This document shows, in pieces, positions 1-9,189 of a stretch of DNA of 64,000 bases. Positions within the stretch are counted from its first letter, which is position 1, and the number at the start of each line of letters is the position of its first letter. A model generated the notes under the pieces. The model made no database searches. It saw only the letters and a program-made list of their open reading frames with translations, and was not told the DNA's origin. The position numbers were made by a program, and so were the translations under genes. Source of the stretch: Clostridium sp. AWRP (GTDB lineage: Bacteria > Bacillota > Clostridia > Clostridiales > Clostridiaceae); contig NZ_CP029758.2 in assembly GCF_004006395.2 (NCBI RefSeq), forward strand, positions 4,154,001 through 4,218,000. The letters are read 5' to 3'.

Positions 1-1
1 T

Positions 2-1672
2 ATGAATAGAGATATAAAAAAAGAAGTTCAATTAAATACAGCTCAAATGCTAGTAAAGTGCTTAGAAGCCGAAGGAGTAAAATACATTTTTGGTATTCCC
101 GGTGAAGAAAATCTAGAAATAATGAATGCAATTTCAGATTCAACTATTGAATTTATCACAACCCGTCATGAGCAAGGTGCTGCATTTATGGCAGATGTTT
201 ATGGACGTTTAACAGGAAAAGCAGGCGTTTGCCTATCAACACTAGGACCAGGTGCCACTAACTTAGTAACTGGTGTAGCAGATGCTGATAGTGATGGTGC
301 TCCGGTTGTTGCTATTACAGGTCAAGTAGGTACTGAAAGAATGCATATAACATCACACCAATTTTTAGACCTTTGCAAAATGTTCGAACCAATCACAAAG
401 AGAAGTAAACAAATCGTTCGTCCTGATACTGTAAGTGAGATTATAAGACTTGTTTTTAAGTATGCTGAAAGTGAAAAGCCTGGAGCATGCCACATTGATT
501 TACCTGTAAATATTTCAAAAATGCCCGTAGGTGCTTTAGAAAAGCCTTTGGAAAAGAAAATTCCACCAAAGGAACATGCGGATTTATCAACAATTGAGGA
601 AGCTGCAAGTGAAATCTTCAAAGCAAAAAATCCTATTATCTTAGCTGGAAGCGGTGCTATAAGAGGAAATTCTTCAAAAGCTGTTACGGAATTTGCAACT
701 AAATTGAAAATTCCAGTAATTAATACAATGATGGCAAAAGGTATTATTCCAATGGATAACAAATATTCAATGTGGACAATAGGTATTCCACAAAAAGATT
801 ATGTAAATAAAATTATTGAAGAGGCTGATTTAGTAATTACAATTGGATATGATATTGTAGAATATGCCCCATCCAAATGGAATGTAAATGGAGACATTAG
901 AATTGTGCATATCGATGCAAGGCCATCACACATCAATAAACTTTATCAGCCCATAGTAGAAGTAGTTGGTGATATTTCAGATGCTCTATACAATATATTG
1001 AGAAGAACTTCTAGCAAAGATGAACCAGTAAAAGCTTTGGAGATTAAAGCGGAAATGCTAACTGAACATGAAAGCTACGCAAATAACAATGCTTTTCCAA
1101 TGAAACCCCAAAGAATTTTAAATGATGTTAGAAAGGTCATGGGACCACATGACATTGTCATATCAGATGTAGGTGCCCATAAAATGTGGATTGCCAGACA
1201 TTATAACTGCTATGAGCCCAATACATGTATTATTTCAAACGGTTTTGCTACAATGGGTATTGGTGTTCCAGGTGCAATTGCAGCCAAATTAATTAATCCA
1301 GATAAAAAAGTATTAGCTATTGTTGGTGATGGCGGTTTCATGATGAATAATCAAGAATTAGAAACAGCCCTACGTATTAAAACTCCAATTGTAGTTTTAA
1401 TATTTAATGATAGTAACTACGGTTTAATAAAGTGGAAACAAGAAGAACACTATGGTAAAAGCTGTTATGTAGATTTTACTAATCCAGATTTTGTAAAGCT
1501 TGCAGAAAGTATGTATGCAAAAGGATATCGAGTAGAAAAAGCAGAAGATTTAATTCCAACTTTAGAAGAAGCCTTTAAACAAAATGTACCTGCAGTTATT
1601 GATTGTCAAGTTGACTATGGTGAAAATATAAAGCTTACAAAGCATTTAAAAGAAGTTTACGAAAATATATAA
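2..1672 (+). CDS. Thiamine-diphosphate enzyme, acetolactate synthase type
   Basis: A 556-residue enzyme with the three-domain layout of the acetolactate synthase/pyruvate decarboxylase family. The N-terminal pyrimidine-binding domain shows GIPGEE near residue 31 and RHEQGAAFMA near 56, with the glutamate that activates thiamine diphosphate. The C-terminal diphosphate/Mg2+ domain shows GDGGFMMNNQE near 443. Catabolic acetolactate synthases join two pyruvates, but the family also includes sulfoacetaldehyde acetyltransferase, glyoxylate carboligase and 2-oxoacid decarboxylases. No regulatory small subunit follows. An iron alcohol dehydrogenase starts 14 bases after the stop, so the pair probably makes and then reduces an aldehyde or ketone. 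The ATG is at the window edge, so its ribosome site cannot be seen. Exact substrate unknown. Confidence 0.8.
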   Translation: MNRDIKKEVQLNTAQMLVKCLEAEGVKYIFGIPGEENLEIMNAISDSTIEFITTRHEQGAAFMADVYGRLTGKAGVCLSTLGPGATNLVTGVADADSDGAPVVAITGQVGTERMHITSHQFLDLCKMFEPITKRSKQIVRPDTVSEIIRLVFKYAESEKPGACHIDLPVNISKMPVGALEKPLEKKIPPKEHADLSTIEEAASEIFKAKNPIILAGSGAIRGNSSKAVTEFATKLKIPVINTMMAKGIIPMDNKYSMWTIGIPQKDYVNKIIEEADLVITIGYDIVEYAPSKWNVNGDIRIVHIDARPSHINKLYQPIVEVVGDISDALYNILRRTSSKDEPVKALEIKAEMLTEHESYANNNAFPMKPQRILNDVRKVMGPHDIVISDVGAHKMWIARHYNCYEPNTCIISNGFATMGIGVPGAIAAKLINPDKKVLAIVGDGGFMMNNQELETALRIKTPIVVLIFNDSNYGLIKWKQEEHYGKSCYVDFTNPDFVKLAESMYAKGYRVEKAEDLIPTLEEAFKQNVPAVIDCQVDYGENIKLTKHLKEVYENI

Positions 1673-1686
1673 AGTGGAGGAATAAA

Positions 1687-2802
1687 ATGAAGGCATTATC
1701 TATTAAACCAGAAATCTATACCTTTGATACATGTAAAGAATTTATAGACAAATTTAAAATAGGAAAAGAAGATTTAGTTATTACAAGTGAACATACTTAT
1801 GTTTCATATTTTTCTAAATATGACCTTGATACCAATGTAATCTTTATTAGAAAATACGGCACTGGAGAACCAAGTGATGCAATGGTAGAAGCAATTTGTA
1901 AGGATATAAAAGATATTACTTATAAAAGAGTAATTGCTATTGGCGGCGGAAGTGTCCTTGACGTTTCAAAATTGTTTGCATTAAAAACAGTTTCGCCAGT
2001 ACTTGATTTATTTGATCACAAATTAGAATTTGTAAAAGATAAGGAATTGATCCTAATTCCAACAACTTGCGGAACAGGCAGTGAAGTAACTAATATTTCT
2101 ATTCTTGAATTGAAGTCAAGACATACAAAATTAGGCCTTGCTATAGATGAACTATATGCAGATTTTGCTGTTATGATCCCAGAGCTTCTAGAAAATTTAC
2201 CTTTTAAATTTTTTGCAACTAGCTCCATTGATGCCTTAATTCATTCCATTGAATCCAGTGTTTCAACAAAGGCTACAAGCTATACAGAAATGTTTTCCTA
2301 TAAAGCAATGGAAATGATTTTAAAAGGATATCAGGAAATTTCAAAAAATGGCCCAGACGCTAGATTTTCCTTGCTAGATAAATTTTTACTTGCAAGCAAT
2401 TATGCTGGAATTGCATTTGGTAACGCAGGGTGTGGTGCAGTACATGCTATGAGTTATCCTTTAGGTGCTAACTACCACGTTCCTCATGGAGAAGCAAATT
2501 ACCAAATGTTCATTGGAGTATTTAAAACCTATTATCGTTTAAAACCACAAGGTAAAATTACAAAACTAAATAAATTCTTAGCATCCATTTTAAACTGCAA
2601 AGAAAAGGTCGTTTACACTAAAATAGAAGAGTTATTAAACGTATTAATTCCTAAAAAACAATTACGTGAGTACGGGGTAAAAGAAGAAGAATTAAAGGAA
2701 TTTACACAAAGTGTTATGACTAAACAAGGTCGTTTAATGGCAAATAACTATACAGAATTAAATGAACAAACTGTATATGAAATATATAAATATTTATATT
2801 AA
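1687..2802 (+). CDS. Iron-containing alcohol dehydrogenase, 4-hydroxybutyrate dehydrogenase-like
   Basis: A 371-residue group III (iron-dependent) NAD(P)-alcohol dehydrogenase. GGGSVLDVSK near residue 86 is the nucleotide-binding loop. TTCGTGSEVTN near 125 and the histidine-bearing segments SSIDALIHS near 181 and HAMSYPLGANYHVPHGEAN near 257 supply the metal ligands. Length and sequence flavour, including the GEPSD segment near residue 59 and the C-terminal REYG segment, match 4-hydroxybutyrate dehydrogenase of Clostridium kluyveri as I remember it; this is recognition, not an alignment. Good ribosome site (GTGGAGG). Co-transcribed with the preceding thiamine-diphosphate enzyme, so the natural substrate may instead be whatever aldehyde that enzyme yields. 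Confidence 0.82.
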   Translation: MKALSIKPEIYTFDTCKEFIDKFKIGKEDLVITSEHTYVSYFSKYDLDTNVIFIRKYGTGEPSDAMVEAICKDIKDITYKRVIAIGGGSVLDVSKLFALKTVSPVLDLFDHKLEFVKDKELILIPTTCGTGSEVTNISILELKSRHTKLGLAIDELYADFAVMIPELLENLPFKFFATSSIDALIHSIESSVSTKATSYTEMFSYKAMEMILKGYQEISKNGPDARFSLLDKFLLASNYAGIAFGNAGCGAVHAMSYPLGANYHVPHGEANYQMFIGVFKTYYRLKPQGKITKLNKFLASILNCKEKVVYTKIEELLNVLIPKKQLREYGVKEEELKEFTQSVMTKQGRLMANNYTELNEQTVYEIYKYLY

Positions 2803-2821
2803 AGTAGAGTTGATTTAAATT

Positions 2822-3772
2822 ATGATAAATTTTCTTAATTTAGAATACTTTTTAGTTGCATCAGAAGAATTAAATTTTACTAAGGCAGCAAAAAGGCTGT
2901 TTATCTCTCAACAATCATTAAGTTCTCATATTTCAAAGTTAGAGCTTGACTTAAATGTGACATTATTTAATCGTACCTCACCTTTGACGTTGACACCAGA
3001 AGGAAAAAGTCTGGCAAAAAACACTATAAAGATATTGAACTTAAAAAAACAATCTCTAAAAGAACTGTCAGATATCAAAGATTTTAAACGAGGTGACTTA
3101 TATATTGGTATATCCCCTACAAGAGGACTATCATTTTTGCCAGAGATACTGCCTGACTACAGCCAAAAATTTCCTAATATTCATCTACATTTATTCGAAG
3201 GTAATTCAAAAGAATTAGACCTTGCATTACTTAACGGTGATGTAGATTTAATAGTTGCAATGTTACCTTTCAATGTAGAAAATGTGGAAACAATACCTCT
3301 TTGTAATGAAGAAGTTCTTATGATTGTTCCAGATAGTATATTAGTAAAATATTTTCCTAACAACTATGATAAAGTTAAAGCACAACTTGAAAAGGATGTA
3401 GATTTAGCTTTATTGAAAGATTGCCCTTTTTTAATGTTTAATACAAGACATATGGTTAGGCTTATTGCAGACGAAATGTTTAGTGAAAAACAGATAAAGC
3501 CTAATATTATTTTAGAAACAGATAGTATTGAAACAGCATTGGCACTTTCAGTAAAAGGGATGGGAATTACTTTTTACCCTAAAACTCTAATGAGTAACAA
3601 GAATTTAGTATTTGATAAAGACTCCTTTGCAAGTACTAACATATACCATATGAGATATAATAAAACTCATAGAACGCTGGCTATCGGCTATCAAAAAAAT
3701 CGCTATATATCTCAAGCAGTAAAGGAGTTTATCAAGCTAACAAGAGAAAAATACGAAAATTTAATTCAATGA
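2822..3772 (+). CDS. LysR-family transcriptional regulator
   Basis: A 316-residue LysR-type regulator. The first 60 residues form the winged helix-turn-helix, with FTKAAKRLFISQQSLSSHISKLE typical of the recognition region; the rest is the periplasmic-binding-protein-like effector domain. It starts 19 bases after the alcohol dehydrogenase on the same strand, behind a weak ribosome site, and ends just before a strong terminator, so it is probably the last gene of the same unit and regulates it. Divergent autoregulation, common for LysR genes, is not seen here. The effector is unknown. Confidence 0.88.
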   Translation: MINFLNLEYFLVASEELNFTKAAKRLFISQQSLSSHISKLELDLNVTLFNRTSPLTLTPEGKSLAKNTIKILNLKKQSLKELSDIKDFKRGDLYIGISPTRGLSFLPEILPDYSQKFPNIHLHLFEGNSKELDLALLNGDVDLIVAMLPFNVENVETIPLCNEEVLMIVPDSILVKYFPNNYDKVKAQLEKDVDLALLKDCPFLMFNTRHMVRLIADEMFSEKQIKPNIILETDSIETALALSVKGMGITFYPKTLMSNKNLVFDKDSFASTNIYHMRYNKTHRTLAIGYQKNRYISQAVKEFIKLTREKYENLIQ

Positions 3773-3826
3773 CAGGCGTCGATTTTAATCATTATCTTTG
3801 CCTACGCCATAATAATAAAATAAATA

Positions 3827-3867
3827 ACCGCACACCTGCTGAATTCAGGTATGCGGTAGTTTTTTTA
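3827..3867 (+). terminator. Intrinsic terminator after the LysR gene
   Basis: ACCGCACACCTG pairs with CAGGTATGCGGT (12 positions, one mismatch) across a 7-base loop and is followed by AGTTTTTTTAAT. The plus-strand T-run fits the end of the first operon. The gene on the other side converges on it and may use it too, with a weaker T-rich flank. Confidence 0.85.
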
Positions 3868-3910
3868 ATAATATCCTCTTATTTTTAAAGTCTGATTTCA
3901 GATAATATTA

Positions 3911-4675
3911 TTAAACTCCTGCTGTGATACCACCATCTGCAATAACAGGTGAACCTGTCATGCAAGAAGAATCATCTGAAGCTAAAAATGTAGCAATTTT
4001 AGCAATTTCCATTGGAGCAATAGGTCTTCCAATAGGTTGTACGGAAGCAAGATCTTTTAATACAGCTTCTCTGCCTCCAAATAATTCGGCATGAGCATCA
4101 TTAAAAGTTGTGTCAACCCAACCAGGACAGATACAATTTACTCTAATATTATCTTTTGCAAAATCTAGTGCCATTGCTCTTGTTAACATTAGAATAGCCC
4201 CTTTGGATGCTACATAAGCAGAAAGCCTTGGTTCTGCAACAAAGCTATTTGCTGATGCAGTATTTACTATTGAACCTCCTCCTGATTTTTGCATAACAGG
4301 AATAACATACTTAGATACTAAAAAGTGAGATTTTACATTTACATCCATTGTTTTATTCCAAATATTTTCTGTTAGCTCAATAACAGAACCAGGAATATTA
4401 ACAGCTGCATTGTTACATAGGACGTTAATTGTTCCAAACTTTTCAACAGTAAATTTAACAAGCTCCTGTATGTTTTTTTCAGAAGAAACATCTGTTTTAA
4501 AAAAATAAGCAGAATAGCCTTTCTTTTGTAATTCTTCCGCAAGAGCTTGTCCTTCAGCTTCTAAAATATCAGAAATAATCACCCTTGCTCCTTCATTTAC
4601 AAAATCTCTAACAATTGCTTCTCCAATTCCCTTTGCACTTCCAGTCACAATGGCCACTTTATTTTTTAATCTCAT
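3911..4675 (-). CDS. Short-chain dehydrogenase/reductase (SDR)
   Basis: Classical SDR of 254 residues: Rossmann glycine motif TGSAKGIG near residues 11-18, CNNAA near 85, and a YVASK catalytic Tyr-x3-Lys near 153 followed by the PGWVDT stretch. It reduces or oxidises a carbonyl/alcohol with NAD(P)H. The start is set at the ATG at 4675 because AGGAGG lies 8 bases upstream; an in-frame start at 4696 would place the ribosome site inside the gene. The permease gene ends 48 bases upstream on the same strand, so the two are likely co-transcribed and the SDR may act on an imported compound. Substrate unknown. Confidence 0.85.
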   Translation of the reverse strand: MRLKNKVAIVTGSAKGIGEAIVRDFVNEGARVIISDILEAEGQALAEELQKKGYSAYFFKTDVSSEKNIQELVKFTVEKFGTINVLCNNAAVNIPGSVIELTENIWNKTMDVNVKSHFLVSKYVIPVMQKSGGGSIVNTASANSFVAEPRLSAYVASKGAILMLTRAMALDFAKDNIRVNCICPGWVDTTFNDAHAELFGGREAVLKDLASVQPIGRPIAPMEIAKIATFLASDDSSCMTGSPVIADGGITAGV

Positions 4676-4723
4676 ATTCGTTTTCCTCCTACTCAATGTA
4701 ATTTATTTTGGTTCATACATTTT

Positions 4724-6058
4724 TTATATATTATCAATTATAGGTCCTTCCTTTTTATATCCTTTTGATTTGATAAACCCAACAATGACACCTATGAAAA
4801 TCCAAGAAAGACCTACAATTTTAGTATTTCTATCAAAGCCTGACCATACAAATGCACAAACGCCAAATCCTATAAATGGAAACAACAAATGAAACAAAAC
4901 ACCTTTGCCTCCTCTTTCTTTTTTCTTAAAAAAGAAATATGCAATTACAGATAGATTTAAAATCATAAATGCTGTTACTGCACCAAAGTTCACAAACATT
5001 AAAATGGTTGTTAATTTTAGTGTTAAAACAAGAATAGTAGATACAATCATTGATAGTATAATTGCATTTGCTGGAGTCATATATTTAGGGTGAACTTTCT
5101 TCAATATATTAGAGCCAGGAACAATGTTATCTCTACCCATAGCGAATAGAATACGGGCTACTGCTGATTGAATATTAAGGGTAACAGCAAGTCCAACTGC
5201 AACTACATTTATGAGAAGCATAGCCACATAAAAATACTGTCCTCCAATTTCCTTTGCAATATCAAACATTGCCATATCTGGATTTAAATTTGCATAATTA
5301 CTGTGAGCTAAACAAGCCAAATAAGTTTGAACTAAGAATATTAAAGCTGTTGTTACTAATGCCAAAACAGTTGCTTTTCCAACTACCTTTTCAGGCTGTT
5401 CCACTTCCTCAGCTAATGTACTTATTCCATCAAATCCAACAAATCCTAATAGAATCATAGAAGTTGCAGTTGCAGCAAATTTCAAATTAACATGTTCTGG
5501 TTGAAAAATTGGAAGTAATGAAAATCCTCCTATTCCCAATCCTTCAATAAATACAAATTTAATAGCAAAGCTTACAAATAAAATTAGTGCTATAATCTGT
5601 AGTATAAATAAAAATGTATTTACTTTAGCGTTTAATTCTACTCCCCGAATGTTAATAAGACCAGTTATTATAATGAATATAATAGCTAAAACTTTTGGAT
5701 CAAGACCTGGAAAAATACCTGTTAACCATAAACCTGAAAATAAACACATAAGAGCAGGTGCAAGAATATAATCTGATAAAATAGTCCAACCTGCTATAAA
5801 TCCAATATGCGGATTAAATCCTTTCCCTACATATGAGTAAACTGACCCTGCATATGGGAATTCCTTACTGAATCGAGCATAACTCAACGCAGTAAAAAGC
5901 ATAAGCACTGCCCCGATTAGATACACCAAAGAGACCATTCCATAACTTGCTTGAGCAGCTGTACCGAACACTTGAAAAGGTGCAAGAGGTGACATCGTAA
6001 TCATACCGAATATAATTAAATTTTTCATCGTAAGTGTTCTTTTTAATTCTTGTTGCAT
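4724..6058 (-). CDS. APC-family amino acid permease
   Basis: A 444-residue integral membrane protein of the amino acid-polyamine-organocation superfamily with about 12 hydrophobic segments. The first segments carry the typical NLIIFGMITMSPLAPFQVFG and Y-G-SVYSYVGKGF patterns, and the FDGISTLAEEVEQPEK motif lies in the middle. It should import an amino acid or amine by proton symport or exchange. GGAGGAATTTGT precedes the ATG. It is the first gene of a two-gene unit with the SDR and is divergent from the germination operon at 6296. The particular substrate cannot be told from sequence. Confidence 0.85.
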   Translation of the reverse strand: MQQELKRTLTMKNLIIFGMITMSPLAPFQVFGTAAQASYGMVSLVYLIGAVLMLFTALSYARFSKEFPYAGSVYSYVGKGFNPHIGFIAGWTILSDYILAPALMCLFSGLWLTGIFPGLDPKVLAIIFIIITGLINIRGVELNAKVNTFLFILQIIALILFVSFAIKFVFIEGLGIGGFSLLPIFQPEHVNLKFAATATSMILLGFVGFDGISTLAEEVEQPEKVVGKATVLALVTTALIFLVQTYLACLAHSNYANLNPDMAMFDIAKEIGGQYFYVAMLLINVVAVGLAVTLNIQSAVARILFAMGRDNIVPGSNILKKVHPKYMTPANAIILSMIVSTILVLTLKLTTILMFVNFGAVTAFMILNLSVIAYFFFKKKERGGKGVLFHLLFPFIGFGVCAFVWSGFDRNTKIVGLSWIFIGVIVGFIKSKGYKKEGPIIDNI

Positions 6059-6295
6059 ACAAATTCCTCCTATTCATCTTTAGTTAAATAAAATGTATTA
6101 CGTCTATTATAATATCGTTTGTTTAAAAAAGATAGTATTTTTTTATTTATTGTGTATAAATACCACACTTTTTTTATAACTTTAGCAAATTATACAAATT
6201 ATATAGTTCATTACTAAAAAGATACTTTTGAAAATTCCTTTTATTCCTATATCTATATTTTCTTTAACCTCTTCTAAAAAACCTTCATCTCATGT

Positions 6296-7972
6296 ATGAA
6301 TAATTTTAATTATATTAAACATACTAAATCTGTATTTAATTATTCTAAAGGAGGTTTTATTACGTCAATTTTAAAATATTTCCATAATCCTAAGAAATCC
6401 AAAATTGAAAAACAAGATCAAAAAACTGAAAAAAAATTATCTTCTCAAATAAAACTTTCTTTAGATTTAGCTGCTAACATTGAAATAATACAAAAGATGC
6501 TCGGTTTTTCCAGTGACATAGTAGTAAGAAATTTTACTATTTCTCCAGATTGTGAAATAAAAGCAGCGGTCATTTTTATTAAGGGCCTGGCTGAAAGAGA
6601 ACTCATTAACGAACAGGTTATTGGAGCATTGATGCTAAATGAAAGGTTTAATGGTTTCAAAAATACTAGTGAGTTTTTTCAAACGATAAAAGAATATGGT
6701 TTACCTAACACTTACGTAAATGAAGAATCTGATATTAACAACATAGTAACTGAATTGATTGATGGCAATACAATTCTTTTGTTGGACAAAATAGACAAAG
6801 TTCTTATAATAGGAAGCTCAGGTTGGAAGGACAGATCAATTTCTGAACCAACAAGTGAAAATTCGGTAAGAGGGCCAAAAGATTGTTTTACAGAAAACAT
6901 TGAAAATAATAGTGCTCTAATAAGGCGCCATATCAAAAGTTCTGACTTAAGGATAGAATCATTTAAAATAGGTACAAAAACTAAAACAACAGTATTGATA
7001 GCCTATCTTAAGGGAATAGCAAGGGAAGGAGTAATAAATGAAGTTAAAGAACGACTGGAACGAATTGAAATTGACGGCATACTTGAAAGTGGTTATATTG
7101 AAGAATTAATAGAAGATACCCCTTCATCTATGTTTCCTCAGATAGGACACAGTGAAAGGCCTGATAAAATTTCTGCAGCAATTTTAGAAGGTAGGGTAGC
7201 CATTCTTGTAGATACAACTCCTTATGTGCTCATAGTCCCTACAATTTTTGTTCAGTTTATTCAGTCGGTAGATGACTATTACCAGCGTCCTCCTATGGGG
7301 TCTTTTGCAAGATTCATTCGAATTATTGCTTATTTTACTTCAGTTCTTCTTCCTTCACTGTACATTGCTTTAACAAGCTTTCATCAAGAAATGATACCTA
7401 CTACACTGGCCTTGTCAATTGCAGCTTCCCGTGAGGGTGTACCTTTTCCAAGCATAGGAGAAGCCTTTATGATGGAAATTACTTTTGAAATTCTAATGGA
7501 GGCAGGCCTCCGTTTACCCAAACAGGCAGGTCAAGCCGTAAGTATAGTTGGCGGTCTTGTTATAGGGCAGGCTGCAGTTCAAGCAGGTATTGTTTCACAG
7601 GCTATGGTAATCGTGGTAGCCCTAACAGGTATAAGTTCCTTTGCCATTCCAGCTTTTGATGCATCATCCTCAGGACGTTTACTTCGATTTCCCCTAATGA
7701 TAGTAGCTTCTATTCTCGGTTTACCTGGTATCCTAGCAGGATTAAATATAATCATTATTCACTTAAACAGCCTGAGTTCTTTTGGTGTGAACTACATGGA
7801 ACCTTTTACATCAGCAGACAAAAGTATAACTGAAGACACTGTACTTAGAAAACACTGGTGGAAAATAAACCGACTTCCAGGCTATATTGCCCGTAAAAGT
7901 ATTGTAAGAGAGGCTCCAAACATGAAACCAGGACCAAAAGCAAATTCTACAGAGAAAGATAATAATAGTTAA
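6296..7972 (+). CDS. gerKA: Spore germination protein, GerA family (A subunit)
   Basis: A-subunit of a germinant receptor in the spore inner membrane: a large hydrophilic N-terminal half, then SERPDKISAAILEGRVAIL and about five membrane helices, ending in a hydrophilic tail. First gene of an A-C-B operon, the order seen in clostridial gerK loci; the symbol rests on family and order only. The start is uncertain. The ATG at 6296 has no recognisable ribosome site, while AAAGGAGG lies inside the frame at 6347-6354 with no ATG, GTG or TTG after it; an ATT at 6359 sits at usable spacing. The protein is therefore 558 or about 537 residues long. Confidence 0.85.
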   Translation: MNNFNYIKHTKSVFNYSKGGFITSILKYFHNPKKSKIEKQDQKTEKKLSSQIKLSLDLAANIEIIQKMLGFSSDIVVRNFTISPDCEIKAAVIFIKGLAERELINEQVIGALMLNERFNGFKNTSEFFQTIKEYGLPNTYVNEESDINNIVTELIDGNTILLLDKIDKVLIIGSSGWKDRSISEPTSENSVRGPKDCFTENIENNSALIRRHIKSSDLRIESFKIGTKTKTTVLIAYLKGIAREGVINEVKERLERIEIDGILESGYIEELIEDTPSSMFPQIGHSERPDKISAAILEGRVAILVDTTPYVLIVPTIFVQFIQSVDDYYQRPPMGSFARFIRIIAYFTSVLLPSLYIALTSFHQEMIPTTLALSIAASREGVPFPSIGEAFMMEITFEILMEAGLRLPKQAGQAVSIVGGLVIGQAAVQAGIVSQAMVIVVALTGISSFAIPAFDASSSGRLLRFPLMIVASILGLPGILAGLNIIIIHLNSLSSFGVNYMEPFTSADKSITEDTVLRKHWWKINRLPGYIARKSIVREAPNMKPGPKANSTEKDNNS

Positions 7973-8000
7973 TTCTGTTTTCAAAAAAGGAGAGATTCGG

Positions 8001-9161
8001 ATGAGGAAGATAGCTTTGGGATTAATTCTTATACTTTCACTTCTACAAACCGGTTGTTGGGATGCCAGGGAAATCGATGAACTTGCCTTTGTATTAAGTA
8101 TTGGTTTAGATAAAACAGATTATGGATTTAAAGTAACGGCACAAATTGCAAGTCCGGGAACTTATAGTAAAACACCATCAGGTTCTGGACTTACCCAAAA
8201 GAATAAACCCTTCTGGATAATCACAAGTACCGGTAAAACAATTTTTGAGGCAATACGTAATATGGCATCTATATCTTCCCGTCGTATATTTTGGTCTCAT
8301 ATTAAAGTAATAGTTATAAGTGAACAGCTAGCCCGGAGCAATACCCTTGAAATATTTGATTTTTTTACTAGGAATCCCGAACTTCGTTTAAGAACCCTAG
8401 TTGCAGTTACCCCGGGAAATGCAGGGAAAGTTCTTGATGTTGTTCCTGTAACGGAGAAAGATCCAGCTGTATACCTGGAAAAAATAATTAGGAATAAAAA
8501 TTTAACAGGAAAATCTTATGACATAATGTTAAAGGATTTTATTGAAGATTATCTTGACCCATATGTAGGTCCAGTAACCTCAAGGATCATTATTGACAAA
8601 TCAAAATCAGAGCCTATTCTAAAAACAAGTGGTGCATACGTTTTTGATGACAATAAAGTATCCACTGTACTTAGTGAAAAACAAACAAGAGGACTTTTAT
8701 GGATAAAAAATAAAATGAATGCATCAATAATGGTTGTAAATTGCCCCTATGATGGTATGCCTATTACACTTGAAATTAAAAGATCTAAGTCTTCCATCAA
8801 AAGTTATTTGGATGGTGAAGTCCCCCATTTTTCAATTAATCTTAAAGTAGATGCTACCATAACCGAACAATCATGTCTTACCAACTTTAACGACATTGGG
8901 AAACTAAATAAATTGGAAGAATCACTGGAGAAATCCATTTGCAAAGACATTCAATCTACAATACTAACAGCAAAAGATATACAAACAGATTTTCCCGATT
9001 TAAGTTTTACACTACACAGACAACATAGAAAAGAATGGAATCAAATATCTTCAAAATGGGATCAGCTTTTTAAAAATAGTAAGGTTAATATAACTGCAAA
9101 TGTAACTATTCATCACGTATCATTGGCAAAGCCCCTAGAGCCAATAAAAATACAGAAATAA
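8001..9161 (+). CDS. gerKC: Spore germination lipoprotein, GerC family (C subunit)
   Basis: A 386-residue Ger(x)C lipoprotein. A lipoprotein signal ends in LLQTGCWDAREIDELA, with the lipobox cysteine near residue 19 and the WD-REI motif that marks the family. The C-terminal domain contains the conserved RQHRKEW segment. It would be lipid-anchored to the outer face of the spore inner membrane next to the A and B subunits. AAGGAG lies 9 bases before the ATG. Second gene of the A-C-B operon, 28 bases after gene A. Confidence 0.9.
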   Translation: MRKIALGLILILSLLQTGCWDAREIDELAFVLSIGLDKTDYGFKVTAQIASPGTYSKTPSGSGLTQKNKPFWIITSTGKTIFEAIRNMASISSRRIFWSHIKVIVISEQLARSNTLEIFDFFTRNPELRLRTLVAVTPGNAGKVLDVVPVTEKDPAVYLEKIIRNKNLTGKSYDIMLKDFIEDYLDPYVGPVTSRIIIDKSKSEPILKTSGAYVFDDNKVSTVLSEKQTRGLLWIKNKMNASIMVVNCPYDGMPITLEIKRSKSSIKSYLDGEVPHFSINLKVDATITEQSCLTNFNDIGKLNKLEESLEKSICKDIQSTILTAKDIQTDFPDLSFTLHRQHRKEWNQISSKWDQLFKNSKVNITANVTIHHVSLAKPLEPIKIQK

Positions 9162-9189
9162 TATATGGGATAAAGGAGTAAAAAGTACT

